Source: Cladorrhinum sp. PSN259 (Eukaryota > Ascomycota > Sordariomycetes > Sordariales > Podosporaceae). Taken from it: a stretch of DNA of 64,000 bases. The translations under genes and the position numbers were made by a program. The notes beneath the pieces were generated by a model that was not told where the DNA came from, ran no database searches, and saw only the letters and a program-made list of their open reading frames with translations. This document shows positions 1 to 12,188 of the stretch, piece after piece; position 1 is the first letter of the stretch, and every line of letters starts with the position of its first letter. The stretch spans positions 121,712-185,711 of the forward strand of contig MU867126.1 of the NCBI GenBank assembly GCA_033725935.1, given 5' to 3'.

Positions 1-1
1 C

Positions 2-1030
2 TCGGCCCCTGCCAAAGCGGCCGAGTCTAGTCGTCGGCGTGCCAACACAACGACAACCCTCCCTCAGAATGGGCCGGGTTCCGCCCATTCAAACACAGCA
101 CCTCAGGCAAATGGGACTCCCGCAGAGACACCCTACGTTACGATCCGCAAGTTCGCTCTCAGCCATAGCGCTCATCCTTTCGCCCCAATCCGCGAAATCA
201 CCCATCTCCACTATACCTCCTGGCCCGATTTTGGTGCCCCAGCTCAGCCCAGCCATCTCCTCGCCCTCGTCGAACTGGCCAACGTCATGCAGCGCACCTC
301 CCTCCCAACCGAGAGCTCGGTGATGGCTCAGCCTACCATGAACGGCACAACAACATCTACCTACTTCGACCCGGATGGTAGCCCAACCACGACGCTCAGG
401 CGAGGAGACAGTCTCTATGGATCTGGACGCAACTCTTACGAAGCTCCCGAACCCAACGAGCACGCCAGGCCAATGCTCGTACACTGTTCGGCTGGTTGCG
501 GAAGGACTGGTGCGTTCTGCACGGTGGATAGCGTGATTGACATGCTCAAACGTCAGAGAATGCATAAAAAGATGGCCGACTCTTCAAACACGCGGAGATC
601 TAATTCTAATAAGAGAAGTGAAAGCGAGAGCGAGGAGGAGATTGAGGACGACCGATCCGTGAAGCGACCTGCCTTGCTTAGCAAGAAGAACAGGGACAGA
701 GATGGAGATGGGGACATCGTCATGGATGAGAGTGCATTGCTGCGGCGGCTTTCTGAAGGCTCATCAAATGGGAGTATTTTCCCGGCTGTCCAGCTCGGCG
801 ATGTGGAACTCGACACGAGCTGGTTGGATGACGAGAACATGGATCTGATTGCTAGAACGGTTGAGGAGTTTCGTGGCCAGAGACTGAGCATGGTGCAGAG
901 CTTGAGACAGTTCGTCCTCTGTTATGAAACTGTGCTGGAGTGGATCGCCCGGGTTGATGAGTATGGCAGTGGTGCTGCTGGTGCGTTGCTGAAGGGCAGC
1001 AGGGGAAGGAGCGGAAGTCTTGCTCTTTAA
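2..1030 (+). CDS. Protein tyrosine phosphatase, C-terminal part (gene begins before the window)
   Basis: This is the catalytic end of a classical tyrosine-specific protein phosphatase that removes phosphate from phosphotyrosine in signalling proteins. The reading frame is open from the first bases. It shows a WPD-loop segment (ITHLHYTSWPDFGAP) at about 200-245. The phosphate-binding loop HCSAGCGRTG, with the catalytic Cys and Arg, follows at about 482-511. The Q-loop region (EFRGQRLSMVQSLRQF) lies near 868-915. Between P-loop and Q-loop sits an acidic, low-complexity insert of roughly 90 residues, rich in Ser, Glu, Arg and Asp, which is much longer than in animal PTPs. Fungal Pyp1/Ptp-type enzymes often carry such inserts. 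A second insert of about 70 residues lies between the WPD loop and the P-loop. The stop is TAA after a Leu codon. The N-terminus is outside the window, so the subfamily is not assigned. Confidence 0.9.
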   Translation, partial: SAPAKAAESSRRRANTTTTLPQNGPGSAHSNTAPQANGTPAETPYVTIRKFALSHSAHPFAPIREITHLHYTSWPDFGAPAQPSHLLALVELANVMQRTSLPTESSVMAQPTMNGTTTSTYFDPDGSPTTTLRRGDSLYGSGRNSYEAPEPNEHARPMLVHCSAGCGRTGAFCTVDSVIDMLKRQRMHKKMADSSNTRRSNSNKRSESESEEEIEDDRSVKRPALLSKKNRDRDGDGDIVMDESALLRRLSEGSSNGSIFPAVQLGDVELDTSWLDDENMDLIARTVEEFRGQRLSMVQSLRQFVLCYETVLEWIARVDEYGSGAAGALLKGSRGRSGSLAL

Positions 1031-1292
1031 ATAAAGGCGCATTTGTCCTTTTCTTTTGGATGCGAGGGAAGTAATACGATAAGGGGCATGAACTGGAGGA
1101 AGATTTGTTTTGCGTGAGTAAGGGAAGGAAAGGGAAAGCATCATTATGACATGTTTTTTTTCGTGGTGTTGGGGGGAAAATCATTATCCCGTTCGTTTTC
1201 TTCATTTCTTTTCGTTCTTACTTGTTTTTATATTCTCTCGTTTTGGTGTTGTTCTTTTGTTGTTTGATTAAAGGCTTTGCTGGTGCAACTGC

Positions 1293-1311
1293 ATATATAT
1301 ATATATATATA
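1293..1311. repeat. (AT)n microsatellite
   Basis: Uninterrupted AT dinucleotides in the 3' flank of the phosphatase gene. Confidence 0.9.
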
Positions 1312-1990
1312 CACATCATACATGGATGGTCGGGCATGGGATGGAAATGGGGTGGGCGAAACAAACATACCCAGACATTGCATGGAAACCGGAGTTTCGT
1401 GTATGGTATTGCTTTCGTTTCTACTTTTCTTCTTCTTTTTTTAACTCTTTTGGTGAGGAAATTATGGTCGGTATTTGGTGGTATGACGATGACGGAAAGA
1501 CAAGGGAAAGAAATTATTCTTATTAAGTGCATTATTACTATGTTTTTATTGCATGAAGGAAGACAAGAAGAAAGACAGGAAGATGTACAAAGACAGAAGA
1601 GTAGGTAGTTGTCCAGCATTAAAGAAGGAGTTACAGAATATTTTTTATATGAAGTATTTGATACATGACTGTGTTTTGTTGATGATGGGAGCGTGTTCGT
1701 ATGTACATACATGCAGTGAGAACTGGAAAGGAAGTGAAGGGGGGAAAAGTGTGAACATGTAAAGCTACCTCAACTGCCTGTGTTTGATTGATCCTTAAAT
1801 ACGTCGTCAAACCCACCATTGTACACTTGTATTTTGCACCAGTACAGTACAGTACAGTATTGCATTGTCTCAAGATTGTAGATGACCTGTGCTCCTCTGT
1901 TTGTCCCATTACCGTGCTTTCTCAAAACACCAAGGTATACGGGTCCTGTTTCATCTAAAGGTTCGGTATGCCTACCTACCTACCTCTCCA

Positions 1991-1994
<4 letters not shown>

Positions 1995-2026
<32 letters not shown>
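1995..2026. repeat. (TC)n microsatellite, 16 units
   Basis: Perfect TC dinucleotide run, preceded by TACC and TATC variants of short repeats. Confidence 0.95.
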
Positions 2027-2028
<2 letters not shown>

Positions 2029-2485
2029 ACAGTGGGTGGACACCGAGCGAGAACCATCAGAGGAAGATGGACGTCGACTTTTGCGGAAAGGACTTTCCCT
2101 AAATACAAAAGTATTTTGTGAGCATTGTATGTGCATGACGTTACTTGGGGATTGTATATGATATAGCAGAATATCCAGACGATGAAGTATTCCGCCCATA
2201 TCTAGAGGCGACCAAGTGAGTAGAGTAGGTACACTCCTGAGGGTTGGCTTGACCGCAGAAGATATCCAGAGCGAATAAGACGCCGAGCACAGTATTACGA
2301 TCAGTTCAAACCAGAGCAGCAGCTTTGATCTATAATCATTCAACTTGGTCATTTTATTACCCACATGATTCGAGTATCATACATCACAGGCACATCAAAA
2401 TTGTAGAACCTGTGTTCTGCACCAGTGCTTAAAGTCATTTTCTATTCCATTCCACGTGCCCAAACAACCACAGGATACAAAAAAA

Positions 2486-3722
2486 CTAACGCCAGAGCTT
2501 GGCAAGAGAAACCTCCTTATCATCGTGCTTGTTGAGAATCTTGGCCGTGGCTAGCTCGAAATCCTCCTGCGTAACATGCACACGCCGCTCACGAAGCGCG
2601 TACATACCTGCTTCAGTGCACACGCCCTTGAGCTCGGCACCGGAGCATCCATTCATCTTCTCGGCAATCTTTGTAAGGTTGATACCACGGGTAAGGTTCA
2701 TCTTTCGGCTGTGAATGCGGAGAATGTCGGCACGAGCCTCAACACTCGGAGGAGGGAACTCGATCTTGCGATCAATACGTCCTGGACGAAGCAGCGCAGG
2801 GTCGAGAATATCGAGACGATTCGTGGCCATAATAACTTTGATGTTCTTGGTGGGCTCGAAACCGTCGAGCTGGTTGAGAAGCTCCAACATGGTGCGCTGA
2901 ACTTCTGAGTCGCCACCTGAGGAACCCTCAACACGGGACGAACCAATGGAATCGATTTCATCCATGAAGATGATGCTGGGCGCGTGCTCTCGTGCCATAA
3001 TGAACAGCTCGCGCACCATGCGACTACCCTCACCGATATACTTTTGTACCAACTCGGAACCAGAGACACGGATGAACTTGCAGTCGGTATGATGCGCCAC
3101 CGCTCGGGCCAATAATGTCTTGCCGGTACCAGGAGGACCGTAGAGCAGGACACCCTTTGGCTGTGCGATACCGAGGGACTCGAATAGTTCTGGGTGTTTA
3201 AGGCCGAGCTCGATGACTTCCTTGATCTCCTTGATTTGTTGATCCAAACCACCAATCATGTCGTAGGTACTGTCTGGAACCTTCTCGACCATCATGAGGG
3301 ATACCAGTGGGTCAACGGATGAGGGGAGCATCTTTTCGAGTTTGTAAGAGTCCGACAGGAGCGTTACGCGCTTGCCTGGTGTGAGCTTGGCAATGTCGAC
3401 CGAGTCGGCGATGTCGACGACTAGCAAACGAAAGGTGGCAGGTTAGCAATGCAGAAGGGCAGTGGATTTGCTTTCGAGATGGCATACCGTATTTGCCCTC
3501 GGGGTGTACCTTGACAAGAACTTTCTTGGTACCCATCACCTTCACAACTTCGCCGACATATGAACCAGGCTGCTGCAACAGGCCCAATTCTTCTCTAAGA
3601 AGGCGTACTCGAGAATTGTAGTCATTGCGCTGAGCTTCGAGACGACGGAGAACGGCTTGACCCTTGAGGATCTCGAGTTGCATCGCCTCGATCTTGTTGT
3701 GATAGTAGTTGTCGAGCGCCAT
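2486..3722 (-). CDS. RPT6: 26S proteasome regulatory particle AAA-ATPase Rpt6
   Basis: Rpt6 (Sug1) is one of the six ATPases of the base of the 26S proteasome. It unfolds ubiquitinated substrates and feeds them into the 20S core in nucleus and cytosol. Two exons (3722-3488 and 3420-2486) flank a 67-nt intron at 3421-3487 that starts GTATGC and ends TAG; joining gives 389 residues, the normal family length. The N-terminal 45 residues are helical and coiled-coil-like, followed by the OB domain. Walker A GPPGTGKT lies at residues 173-180, Walker B IFMDEID at about 229-235, and the arginine-finger segment (LLRPGRIDRK) follows. The C-terminus ends KLWR and has no HbYX motif, as is typical for Rpt6. 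Start is the ATG of MALDNYYHNK. Its upstream region is shared divergently with the Vnx1-like gene. Confidence 0.97.
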
Positions 3723-5805
3723 GGTGACGGGGGGTGGTGGATGTGGATGGCGGGGTGTGGTGTTTGGGAGGTGAATCGTTGATTGACACTTTGGCCGCCT
3801 TGGAGTTTAGGGATAATGGATGATAACTGCAGCGCTCAAATGTTTTGATGCAGCTTGGTATTCGTCGAGATCCGAATGCGAGAGGGTGTTCTCGACGCTT
3901 CGCGGGTCAATACCAGGGACTGTTTGGGGGATGTTGATTTGGAATTTGGTTGCTCAGAAGCCAGCTGCACACGCCGCAGTGAAGGTCATGGAAGGCAGCT
4001 CAGGTCAACGCAATGCGCCGAGCTGCCAATGCCTGATGCCAAGACCATTTTAGCAGTGCTTTCTACGGTCTGTGCTTTCGAGAAAGGCGAGACACACGTG
4101 ACTTACACGACGAGAGACCGTTCTCGCTCAGCTGCTTAAGTAATCCTGAAGTAAACTTTAGCAGTGGATTCGGGATGCCGGTGTGATGTCACCGCCAAGA
4201 TATCAAGAACAGCACCCTTGTAACACTCAAATCAACATTCTGAAGGTTTTAAGCACTTTTTCTGCAACTTCTCGAGATTTCGACGCGAGTTACGTGCTGA
4301 TATCAGATTGGTCGGCTGACTATTGCATTTTCGTACTCATCTTTCGCGATCTCAGGTCCCAGCGCCAATATCCGGAAATCAAGGCTGTCCCACGGAATGC
4401 AGATGCAGAGAAAAACGATAGGTGGGTGTGAACCCCACTTCTAAATCAACATCGACGTGCGCCCAGCGTTTAAGTATTCTGCTTATTAGATATTCATATA
4501 TCTATGTCTGGTTGATATGATGAGTTGACTATCGAATCTATTCAGAAAAAGGAGACTCAGAAATGTGTGGATTCTCAAATTCCTATGTCGGTGTCGGGGC
4601 CATGCACGCATTCGTTGCATGTAGGTAGTTTGCAGAAGCTCCAGCGGTGTGATGCTACAACTGCCCAGTGTCTCCATGCTGGTATCCGCTAGGGTGCATG
4701 TGAGGTTCAATGTGACGCTTCTCTATAAATTATTTCGCAATGTGCGGCGTGTTCGGCGCAGCTGCTTATATGGAGAAACCCCGGCGTTGTAGATCTCCCG
4801 GCTTCTTCCATCGACCGTCATCTCAGAGACAGACAGAACTGGGGAAGATCGCATAAGGGCTGGGAGGATCAATTGATGGTTGCAATCGGAAAATGTGTTG
4901 GCGGCCCGTAAAAGGGCGAAGCCGTTCGATTTCAGGGTACCTCAGCTCAGGGAAGTGCCAGGCTCCTTGAGGCCACACCAACCCGGCATCGCCGCCAGTT
5001 GACCCCACGAGCTGCACCTTCTGGGCTTGGCGTCATTGCATGTCCCTGCTCAGGTTGGCACCTCCCGTGATGTTTCACTGTTTCACTACCCCAATTTTGC
5101 AGCTTCGCCCACTCCTTTCGGCTGGCACCGATTACACCATCTGGTCCTCATGATCCAAATTTGCTTTTTCATGTTTTGAGAGCTTCGGGTCGTCGGAAGG
5201 TGAACGCAAAATCTCTCTTTTGCTCTCCATTCCGTTTCTTTACCTTTGTTTTCTTCTGGTTCTTTTTTTTTCTCTTCGTCTCTCCTCGAGTTGTTTTACA
5301 TCCAAGCACATCGTGTCTGTGTGGTTGTTTTTCCAGGTTAGCTTATCGCATGCATGTTGGATGCAGCCTGGGATTGGACCCCCCGCGATAGGTAGCTCTT
5401 GGAAGTCTTGACCTTCGACGGACGCCTACGGTGCTTCCCATTTCCCAGAAGAAAAGAAAGAAAAAAACACAGCATCTGCCCTTCCTTCGAAGATTACAAA
5501 AATTAACGTCCGATCATCAATACTATGCCCCGCTACTCGCAACAGCGACCTTATGCGACTGCCATGCGAAACGAATGTCCTGGTTTTTGGTGATCATTAA
5601 AATTACCCGATCCTCCAACCTCCTCCCGTGTGTCTCTGCCATCAGGCCACAGACAGCATTCGTCGACCTTCACCAAGAGATCCTTCGGTCGAATCCCATC
5701 TTACATATAAACAACAAGCCATTATATACTATACGCCTGTTTGGCCGTCTAATTATTCTGATTAAACGCTAATACCACCTCTACGCCCTTTTCCACCACT
5801 TCGAG
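3723..5805. other. Divergent promoter region between RPT6 and the Vnx1-like gene
   Basis: About 2.1 kb separates the two start codons. The right part (5160-5800) is CT-rich with many upstream ATGs and stops, as in a long fungal 5' UTR. The small open frames here show no protein-like features and are not called as genes. Confidence 0.55.
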
Positions 5806-8800
5806 ATGGATCCCTCCTCACAACATACCGAGGCCTCCTCGTCCGACCCTTCACCGACCAGCACACGGCGCCCCTCGCGCTACGAGTCCATCACCGGTCA
5901 GGAAGACCGTCAAGAAGAGAATTTCCAAACGACGGATACTGTGCGGAGGAGACCAGACGGCGCACAAGGTGGGTTTCGTCGTCAATCCCCACATGACATG
6001 CTTGGCGATCCTTGCTAGGACACCCTTTGTTGATGTCTTGGGACCCCTCACGCAACCAGAGGTGTTGGATGATCTTGTCATGCTAACCTGAACACTCTTG
6101 ATTGCAACAGCGCCGACGATACAAAGCCCGACTATGAGCTCTGCTGGGTTTGCGGATGCAAGTCAATCTGCAGCCGCCGAATACATTAATCCTCGAAATG
6201 TCCGATCTCCATTGTTAGGACCCGAGAGAGGTCGAGCGCGCGGCCCACGGAAACCCGCCATGCCGCGTCGCACATCATCCACCGCCCAAGCGCCACACCG
6301 AGGTGGTGTCTTCTCTGTCGATGACGGAATTGCAGAAGTCGAGGCAGATGCTGCAGAGCGCCAACAGAGCTATGTTACTTCAATACGGAGACGGACCCTT
6401 GCTCCACCAGCGCTATCGCGCGTTCAGTCCCGCGACGATGCTGCGCCTGGATCTGTAACTGAGTGGCCTGAGGATCAAGATGTTCAGGTCGACGCTACCA
6501 CCTTAGACGACAATGTTCCCGAGGCAGTGGATGAGCAAACCGAGGAAGAGACACCCGTCGAAGACGACGGCGACATCAGCGATGCAGAGAGCTTTACACT
6601 CAAGGACCGCCAACAGGCCATCAATCAGACACATCCCTTCGGTATCCGGTTGTGGAAGCCAGCGTTGTACAAGAAGGACCGCTCGGTGCAAAAGAACGCA
6701 GAGGCAGACGTTCATTCGTCGCCAGGTGGCCATGTTAGCAACTGGCTATTGTTCTTCAACATCATTTGGACCCTTGTTTTCGGCTGGTGGATGGCTCTGA
6801 TCGCGTTTGTCGGAGCCCTCATTTGCTACTGTTTTGCTGCGGCGCCTAGCGGGCGAGAATATGGCCGCGTATTGTGGGGCCTGGCTGGGTATCTATTCTA
6901 CCCCTTTGGAAAGTTTGTTCGCCTTGAACAGCAAGAGGCATACCTCGATGAGGATCAGGGCGAGGGCAGGAGCATCGGCGAATACGAACAGTGGCAGAGC
7001 GGGGACCTCGAGTATGGCCGCCTCTTTTTCGGACCGGAGAGCAGCCGTTCCATCATCGGGAGGTCGCGGAGGAGTCTCGACTCGGAGCCTGATGAGACCG
7101 AGAGCCTACTCGGAAGGGGACGCAGACGGGTATCCGACCCTGATCTTCCCCGGATGAAGCGAAGGTTGTTTGGGCGAGGCGAGTGGAATATTGGAAGAGT
7201 CATCTTCTTCCTCTTTTTCTACTTCCTGATCACGCCCTCTCTGTTTGTGGTTTCAGCCATCTGCTGGTTCCTGGTCTTCTGGATTCCCATGGGCAAAGTC
7301 ACGATGCTTTTGTTCTCCCATCTCCGACGCCACCCACTCGCCCTATCCTTCGAGTCTGATATCTCCTCAGCCCGAGCTCCTCAATTACCGCAGTCTTCCA
7401 TTCTGGTCTGCACCTATCGAGCTGTGGGCCTCAAGTACTGGAAGTACACCATTGACGGAACCAACATCTTCTTGATCAACCTAATGGCTATCGTGGGTTT
7501 TGTCATATTTGACTGGATTGTTCTGGACAGCATACTGCACGTCGAAAACTGGTTGACATCCCCCGCCTTCCTATTTGTTTCCGGCCTCTTGTCCATCATC
7601 CCGCTGGCTTATTTTATCGGTCAAGCCGTTGCATCTATCTCTGCGCAGTCATCCATGGGCTTTGGTGCTGCCATCAACGCCTTCTTTTCCACCATCGTCG
7701 AGGTCTTTCTTTACTGCGTCGCGCTCCAGCAAGGCAAGGCGCAACTAGTGGAAGGCAGTATTGTCGGCAGCATCTTTGCCGGTATCCTTTTTCTTCCCGG
7801 ATTGTCGATGTGCTGTGGAGCTATCAAGCGTAAGACTCAACGCTTCAACTCCAAGTCGGCTGGTGTGACTTCTACCATGCTCCTTTTTGCTGTTATCGGA
7901 GCGTTTAGCCCGACGCTCTTTTACCAGATCTATGGAACGCATGAGCTTAGCTGTCAAGACTGCATCAACTTTGACAAGCCAGCTCGTGGAGGAGGAGGAG
8001 GAGCTCTTCGAGATTGCCGTCGCTGCTACTTCTCCCAGACACCAGCAATAAACGACCGCTTTTACCTACAGGCAGTTCGCCCTTATTGCTACCTTGCTGC
8101 TGGTACCTTGTTCCTGTCTTACGGCATCGGTCTTTGGTTCACCCTCCGCACACATGCTGCCGTCATCTGGAACACCGATTCCGACGAGAAGAAGCACGAA
8201 GACCACACCACTGCGCACAGCGCGGCTCGTCCTTCTGCAGTTGTGGATGCCACCGGTGTCGACATCCGCGACTCACATCTTTACAAGCGTATTCTCGGCC
8301 AGTCTCTTCACCAAGTTAGCCACTTCCCCAAACCTAACGAACAGTCACGTAACAACTCGGGCGTCCCCGCCACGGCAGGTAAACCTAATGGTACTCCTCA
8401 CGTTGTGCCGCCCAAGTCCACTAGTTATGGAACCGAGAATCTCACCACCATCACAATTCCGGGATTCAGCGATGCTGAGAATAATAATCTAGTTCACCAA
8501 GTGGCAGAAATTGCTGCGACGGCCGCGACCGTTGCTGCGAGAAATGTGCATAAACAAAGACAGCCCTCTGCATACGGGGGCTCGGTTCACTCGGGGGTGG
8601 CCCATCAATCTGCCCCTGGGAGCCGGGCTGGCCCAATCCGGACAGCCACCTTCCATGATGGAGAGGATGTTGGTGAGTCTGCTGGAGCTCAAGGTGGGCA
8701 TGGTGGCCACGATGCACCGAATTGGAGTCGCCTGAAGAGTTCCGTTATCTTAATGGGCGCCACGGTTCTTTATGCCATCATTGCCGAGATTCTTGTCGAC

Positions 8801-9337
8801 ACTGTTGATGTCGTCCTTGAACACTTTGACATTGATGAGAAGTTCCTCGGTATTACCCTCTTTGCCCTGGTTCCAAACACCACAGAGTTCCTCAACGCCG
8901 TCTCATTCGCCATGAATGGAAACATTGCCCTGTCGATGGAAATCGGATCGGCGTACGCGCTTCAAGTCTGTCTACTGCAAATTCCGGCCCTCGTTCTCTT
9001 TTCGGCAGTCTACACCATCGATGTACCTCTCGACCAGATGGCACGCTATACATTCACTCTCCTGTTCCCCCAATGGGATATGGTGACGGTTATCCTTTGT
9101 GTGTTCTTGCTTAGCTACATGTACGGCGAAGGCAAGAGTAATTATTTCAAGGGCAGCATCTTGTTGCTCAGCTACCTTGTCGTCATCAGTGGCTATTATT
9201 TCAGCGGTTATATAACTAGTCTCGACGATCCCGGAAATGATGGTATCAGCCGATTCGATACGCTGAGTAATTCTGGGGAGTGGATGAGTTATGGTTTCAA
9301 GACGGTTGGAAGGAGTACTTCTGGTGCTGCGTTTTAA
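5806..9337 (+). CDS. VNX1: Vnx1-like low-affinity vacuolar monovalent cation/H+ exchanger (CAX superfamily)
   Basis: A membrane antiporter expected in the vacuole or ER, exchanging Na+/K+ (and possibly Ca2+) for protons. Two exons (5806-5968, 6111-9337) joined across a 142-nt intron give 1129 residues. The first ~230 residues are hydrophilic and probably disordered. A conserved segment typical of Vnx1 proteins follows (QTHPFGIRLWKPALYKKDRS), then many hydrophobic helices. The two exchanger repeats are visible: the first around NAFFSTIVEVFLYC, the second around FLGITLFALVPNTTEFLNAV, with the acidic residues that bind the ion. A long hydrophilic loop (about residues 720-880) separates them. A Cys-rich loop (CQDCINF, DCRRCYF) lies before it. 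Transport specificity is inferred from family resemblance to yeast Vnx1, which prefers monovalent ions. Confidence 0.92.
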
Positions 9338-10497
9338 GCATCTCCTACCTCGCCTTTTTTTTTTTTTTTTTTTTTTTTTTGTGTCTGCGAAGCATTATAG
9401 TTTTTCATTTTACTCTCTCCTTTCGACTTTTTCTTTTTTTCCCTTTAGTATATCAACACTTGCCGGCGTGAGAGGCGTCTTTGTAGTTAATAGGGAGTGG
9501 GGGGGATTTTGGAGGTAGAACCACTTGTTTTTGTTTTTATGCGGATCACACACATTGTTTTTAAACACGGTTCGTGTTTTTTATTGTTTATGTTGGCGTG
9601 TCTCCTACATGTAATGAGTTTAGAAGCCATAGTGAGATGAGAGAAGATAAGATTAGATGGCCTAATGTCCAAGAATGATAAACGGAAGACGATGAGATTA
9701 TGGTTACAAGGTACCTGGTGAAATTGAGTTGCGTAGGTTGTGTTGTGTATTTGTGCTTGATGTTTCCAGCGACCAACGTATCAGCTTATTCGCTTCTTTA
9801 TTCCATTTATTCACGGAAGTAAATACACAAGAAAGATTGATGGATAGTTATCAGTCCTTCTAAGCAGTACGTAACGTGTTGGACGTAGTGTTGGGTAATT
9901 CTGTTGCTAATAAGGGGTTTCACTTTGTGGTGAGTGGTTGGCGATGACGGTCCTTGTCTGAACATGGTAGCAGTGTACGCGATTGGAAGCCGTTGGTTTT
10001 TTTTTGTTTTTTTTTTGGAGGGGGAGGTTTGGTTTTGGAGGGAATGGGAGGTGTAAATCTCATCGTTTGACAGAGAAGAAGAAGAAGAAGAGGAGGAAGC
10101 AAAAGAGGTATCGGGAGATGAGGAAATATGTTTCCAGGAGAGGAGGAGGTTGGTGGTTACGCAGAAGAAGATTAAAACGGCAAAACAGATGAGAATGGTT
10201 ACGAGTATTTCTGGTATCCGAATGAGGTTGAAGGGGTTTTTATTTTTATTTTGGAAGATTGATAGATAGATAGGGGACGGCTTTGGAGGGAGGGTTAATA
10301 TGAGGGTTTAATCTGTGGGCTGATGATGGTTGTAAACTTTTGTGGTAAGTTATATATGTACATGTTTTTTTATGTCTTGATTTTACTGAATTCGTTCTGG
10401 TTGATGAAGATGTACAAGGTAGATTTAAAAGTTACGCCATAGATTATGTGTTTCCCTTATTTTGGAGGGAATGAATAAAAAACAGAAAAGAATGGAC
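9338..10497. other. Intergenic region downstream of the exchanger
   Basis: The 3' flank of the exchanger begins with a 26-T run. The remainder is AT-rich with G-rich patches and short tracts such as GAAGAAGAA at 10075-10092. No coding region is seen before the 5S gene. Confidence 0.6.
9355..9380. repeat. Poly(T) tract, 26 bases
   Basis: Homopolymer directly after the exchanger stop codon. Its length in the assembly may be unreliable. Confidence 0.9.
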
Positions 10498-10507
10498 AAA
10501 AAAAAAA
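10498..10507 (-). terminator. RNA polymerase III terminator of the first 5S gene
   Basis: On the - strand the 5S sequence runs straight into ten T residues, the usual Pol III stop. Confidence 0.9.
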
Positions 10508-10626
10508 CATACAACACCAGGGATTCCTCAGTGGTCACCCACCTGGGTACTAGTCTGGCCCTCTTCAAGCTTATCTAGGGCAGAGCGGACGGGATGCCGA
10601 GTTCTCTTGAGGGTATGGTCGTATGT
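10508..10626 (-). rRNA. 5S ribosomal RNA, copy 1
   Basis: Read on the - strand, the sequence begins ACATACGACCATACCC and ends GGTGTTGTATG, the complementary 5' and 3' ends that form helix I of fungal 5S rRNA. The internal segments GATGCCGAGTTCTC (plus strand) and CCCACCTGGGTAC match conserved 5S stems. The length is 119 nt. It differs from the second copy near 39.8 kb by a single base (plus-strand G at 10578, A at 39872). It stands alone between protein genes, as in Neurospora, where 5S genes are dispersed outside the rDNA repeat. It is transcribed by Pol III with TFIIIA and an upstream TATA-like box. Confidence 0.96.
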
Positions 10627-10650
10627 GATTGTCTTTGATGGTACGGGAGG

Positions 10651-10657
10651 TTTTATT
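10651..10657 (-). promoter_or_regulatory. TATA-like element of 5S copy 1
   Basis: On the - strand an AAATAAAA-like stretch lies about 25-31 bases upstream of the 5S start, the position of the required TATA-like box in Neurospora 5S genes. The second copy has TATACA at the same distance. Confidence 0.6.
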
Positions 10658-12188
10658 TGGATGAATTTGTATTGGGAGTAAGGAGTTAAGGCGTGATAGG
10701 TCACGTGTTGCGAGGGAAGAGATGGGTGTTCTTCTGGATGGCTTCAAGGATGTGGTTTTTTGTTTCTTCGTTCAAGTTTTATTGTAAGAAGTGATCTTTC
10801 CCTTTTCCGGTTCTGCCTGATAACGCTTACTTTAAACAAGAAAAGAGTGATCTTTGTCGTTTTCCGCCATTTCAAAAAAGGCATGTGAGTGTGTACATGT
10901 ATACATTAGCAATCCAAAGAAAGGAAAGGCAGACATGGATGTGACCTGCCACTTCGCTTGGTTCTTGAAAGTTAAACAAGAATCAGGCGAGGAGAAGTTT
11001 TGCAGATTGTATCTCGTTGGTATCAATTCTGGCATTTTATTCAGATCGTTTGGGCATGATGCTTTCACTGTTCGTTGTTCTTCTCAAGACAGAAAGGCAG
11101 GATCTCTCACAGTATATTCAAGTGATTCTGATCATGTGAAATTGTCTGAGCATTCCTTGTCTCTAGTGCTTGGATGTGATGTTTCTATTTCAAAGAATAT
11201 CTTTCTGCAGAATCCACTCTCCCCTGGACGATTATTCCACAGAATAACTTCGGACATTTGGTCGCAGCAAAAAGTATGCCCGTGATCGACAAGAAGAATT
11301 TGTGTGATGCCGGGGTTTCCCAAACTGGTAAATGAACCAAGGGGTGGTATCTCCTAGGGTGGTAAGGTCTGGTTCTCGTTGAGTGGTTGCCGGTGACCGG
11401 TTTTAGGCAGAATAGAGAGAGGAATAGGATTTTCTTCCTTTTGCTACATACCCGGGTACTTGGACGGGTACGTTCCTTTTGATGATGAGGTGACATTGGA
11501 TCTTTTTTTTTTTTTTTTTTTTTTTTTTGCCAGTGTGGGTGTGGACTTGATCATCTGTGGGTATGAAAATCTGTTTTTGGGTACCAACTTGTTTACTCAC
11601 CGCTGGGCAAGACCCAACCTTGATTCAGAGAAATGAAGTGAGAATGATGGTGGTGCATCAGCTGCCCACTTAGGAAGGAGGGTCTCCTTGTTCGGTGTCA
11701 AGACGAGACAAGTCAATGACTCAATATGAGTGGTGGAAAAAATATATATTGTCTTTGGTCTTGGCAACTATAAAAGGAGTAAGTTGGGTGCTCGGCATAG
11801 ATTTTCTAGCGGAGGGGCAGAGACACACACAATTTCAACTCGCAGCTGAAAGAAATCTACACACAATGTAAAATTTGCGTAAATCGCAATTTTAATGCTC
11901 TCTGAATTATTGATGGATTGAAAAAAATGATGAGATATGCTAGACTGTGACTAACTACAGTTTGATATATTTGGTATGAATAACAGGATCTCAAGGCCGA
12001 ATGTTGGGAGGAGCAAATGAAGTAGTTTGAATGTACTGATGATTTGATTTTGACACCAAACACATGCGCAAAGGCTTGAACAATAAAAAATTGGGAATTT
12101 AGAACTGTCATGCCTTCTCTCAAACAGCCTCATCCCCTGTTGTAAAACATTCTACTACTCAAGACAAAAACGAAACAGGAGAATCAAA
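10658..12188. other. Intergenic region between 5S copy 1 and the DUF1996 gene
   Basis: Mostly AT-rich, with a 26-T run at 11503-11528. The 3' UTR of the DUF1996 gene lies at its right edge. An open frame on + at about 10854-11285 lacks an early ATG and any recognisable feature, so it is not called. Confidence 0.5.
11503..11528. repeat. Poly(T) tract, 26 bases
   Basis: Homopolymer in intergenic DNA, the same length as the run at 9355-9380. Confidence 0.9.

Larger units (their letters stand above)
1031..2485. other. Intergenic region between two convergent 3' ends
   Basis: The phosphatase ends here on the + strand and the proteasome gene ends on the - strand, so this holds two 3' UTRs. It is AT- and T-rich, with an (AT)n tract and a (TC)n tract. 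No convincing coding region is visible. Confidence 0.6.

Noticed and set aside
10854..11285. 143-codon open frame near 5S copy 1
   Set aside because: Begins with TTG, has no early ATG, no splice support and no recognisable feature.
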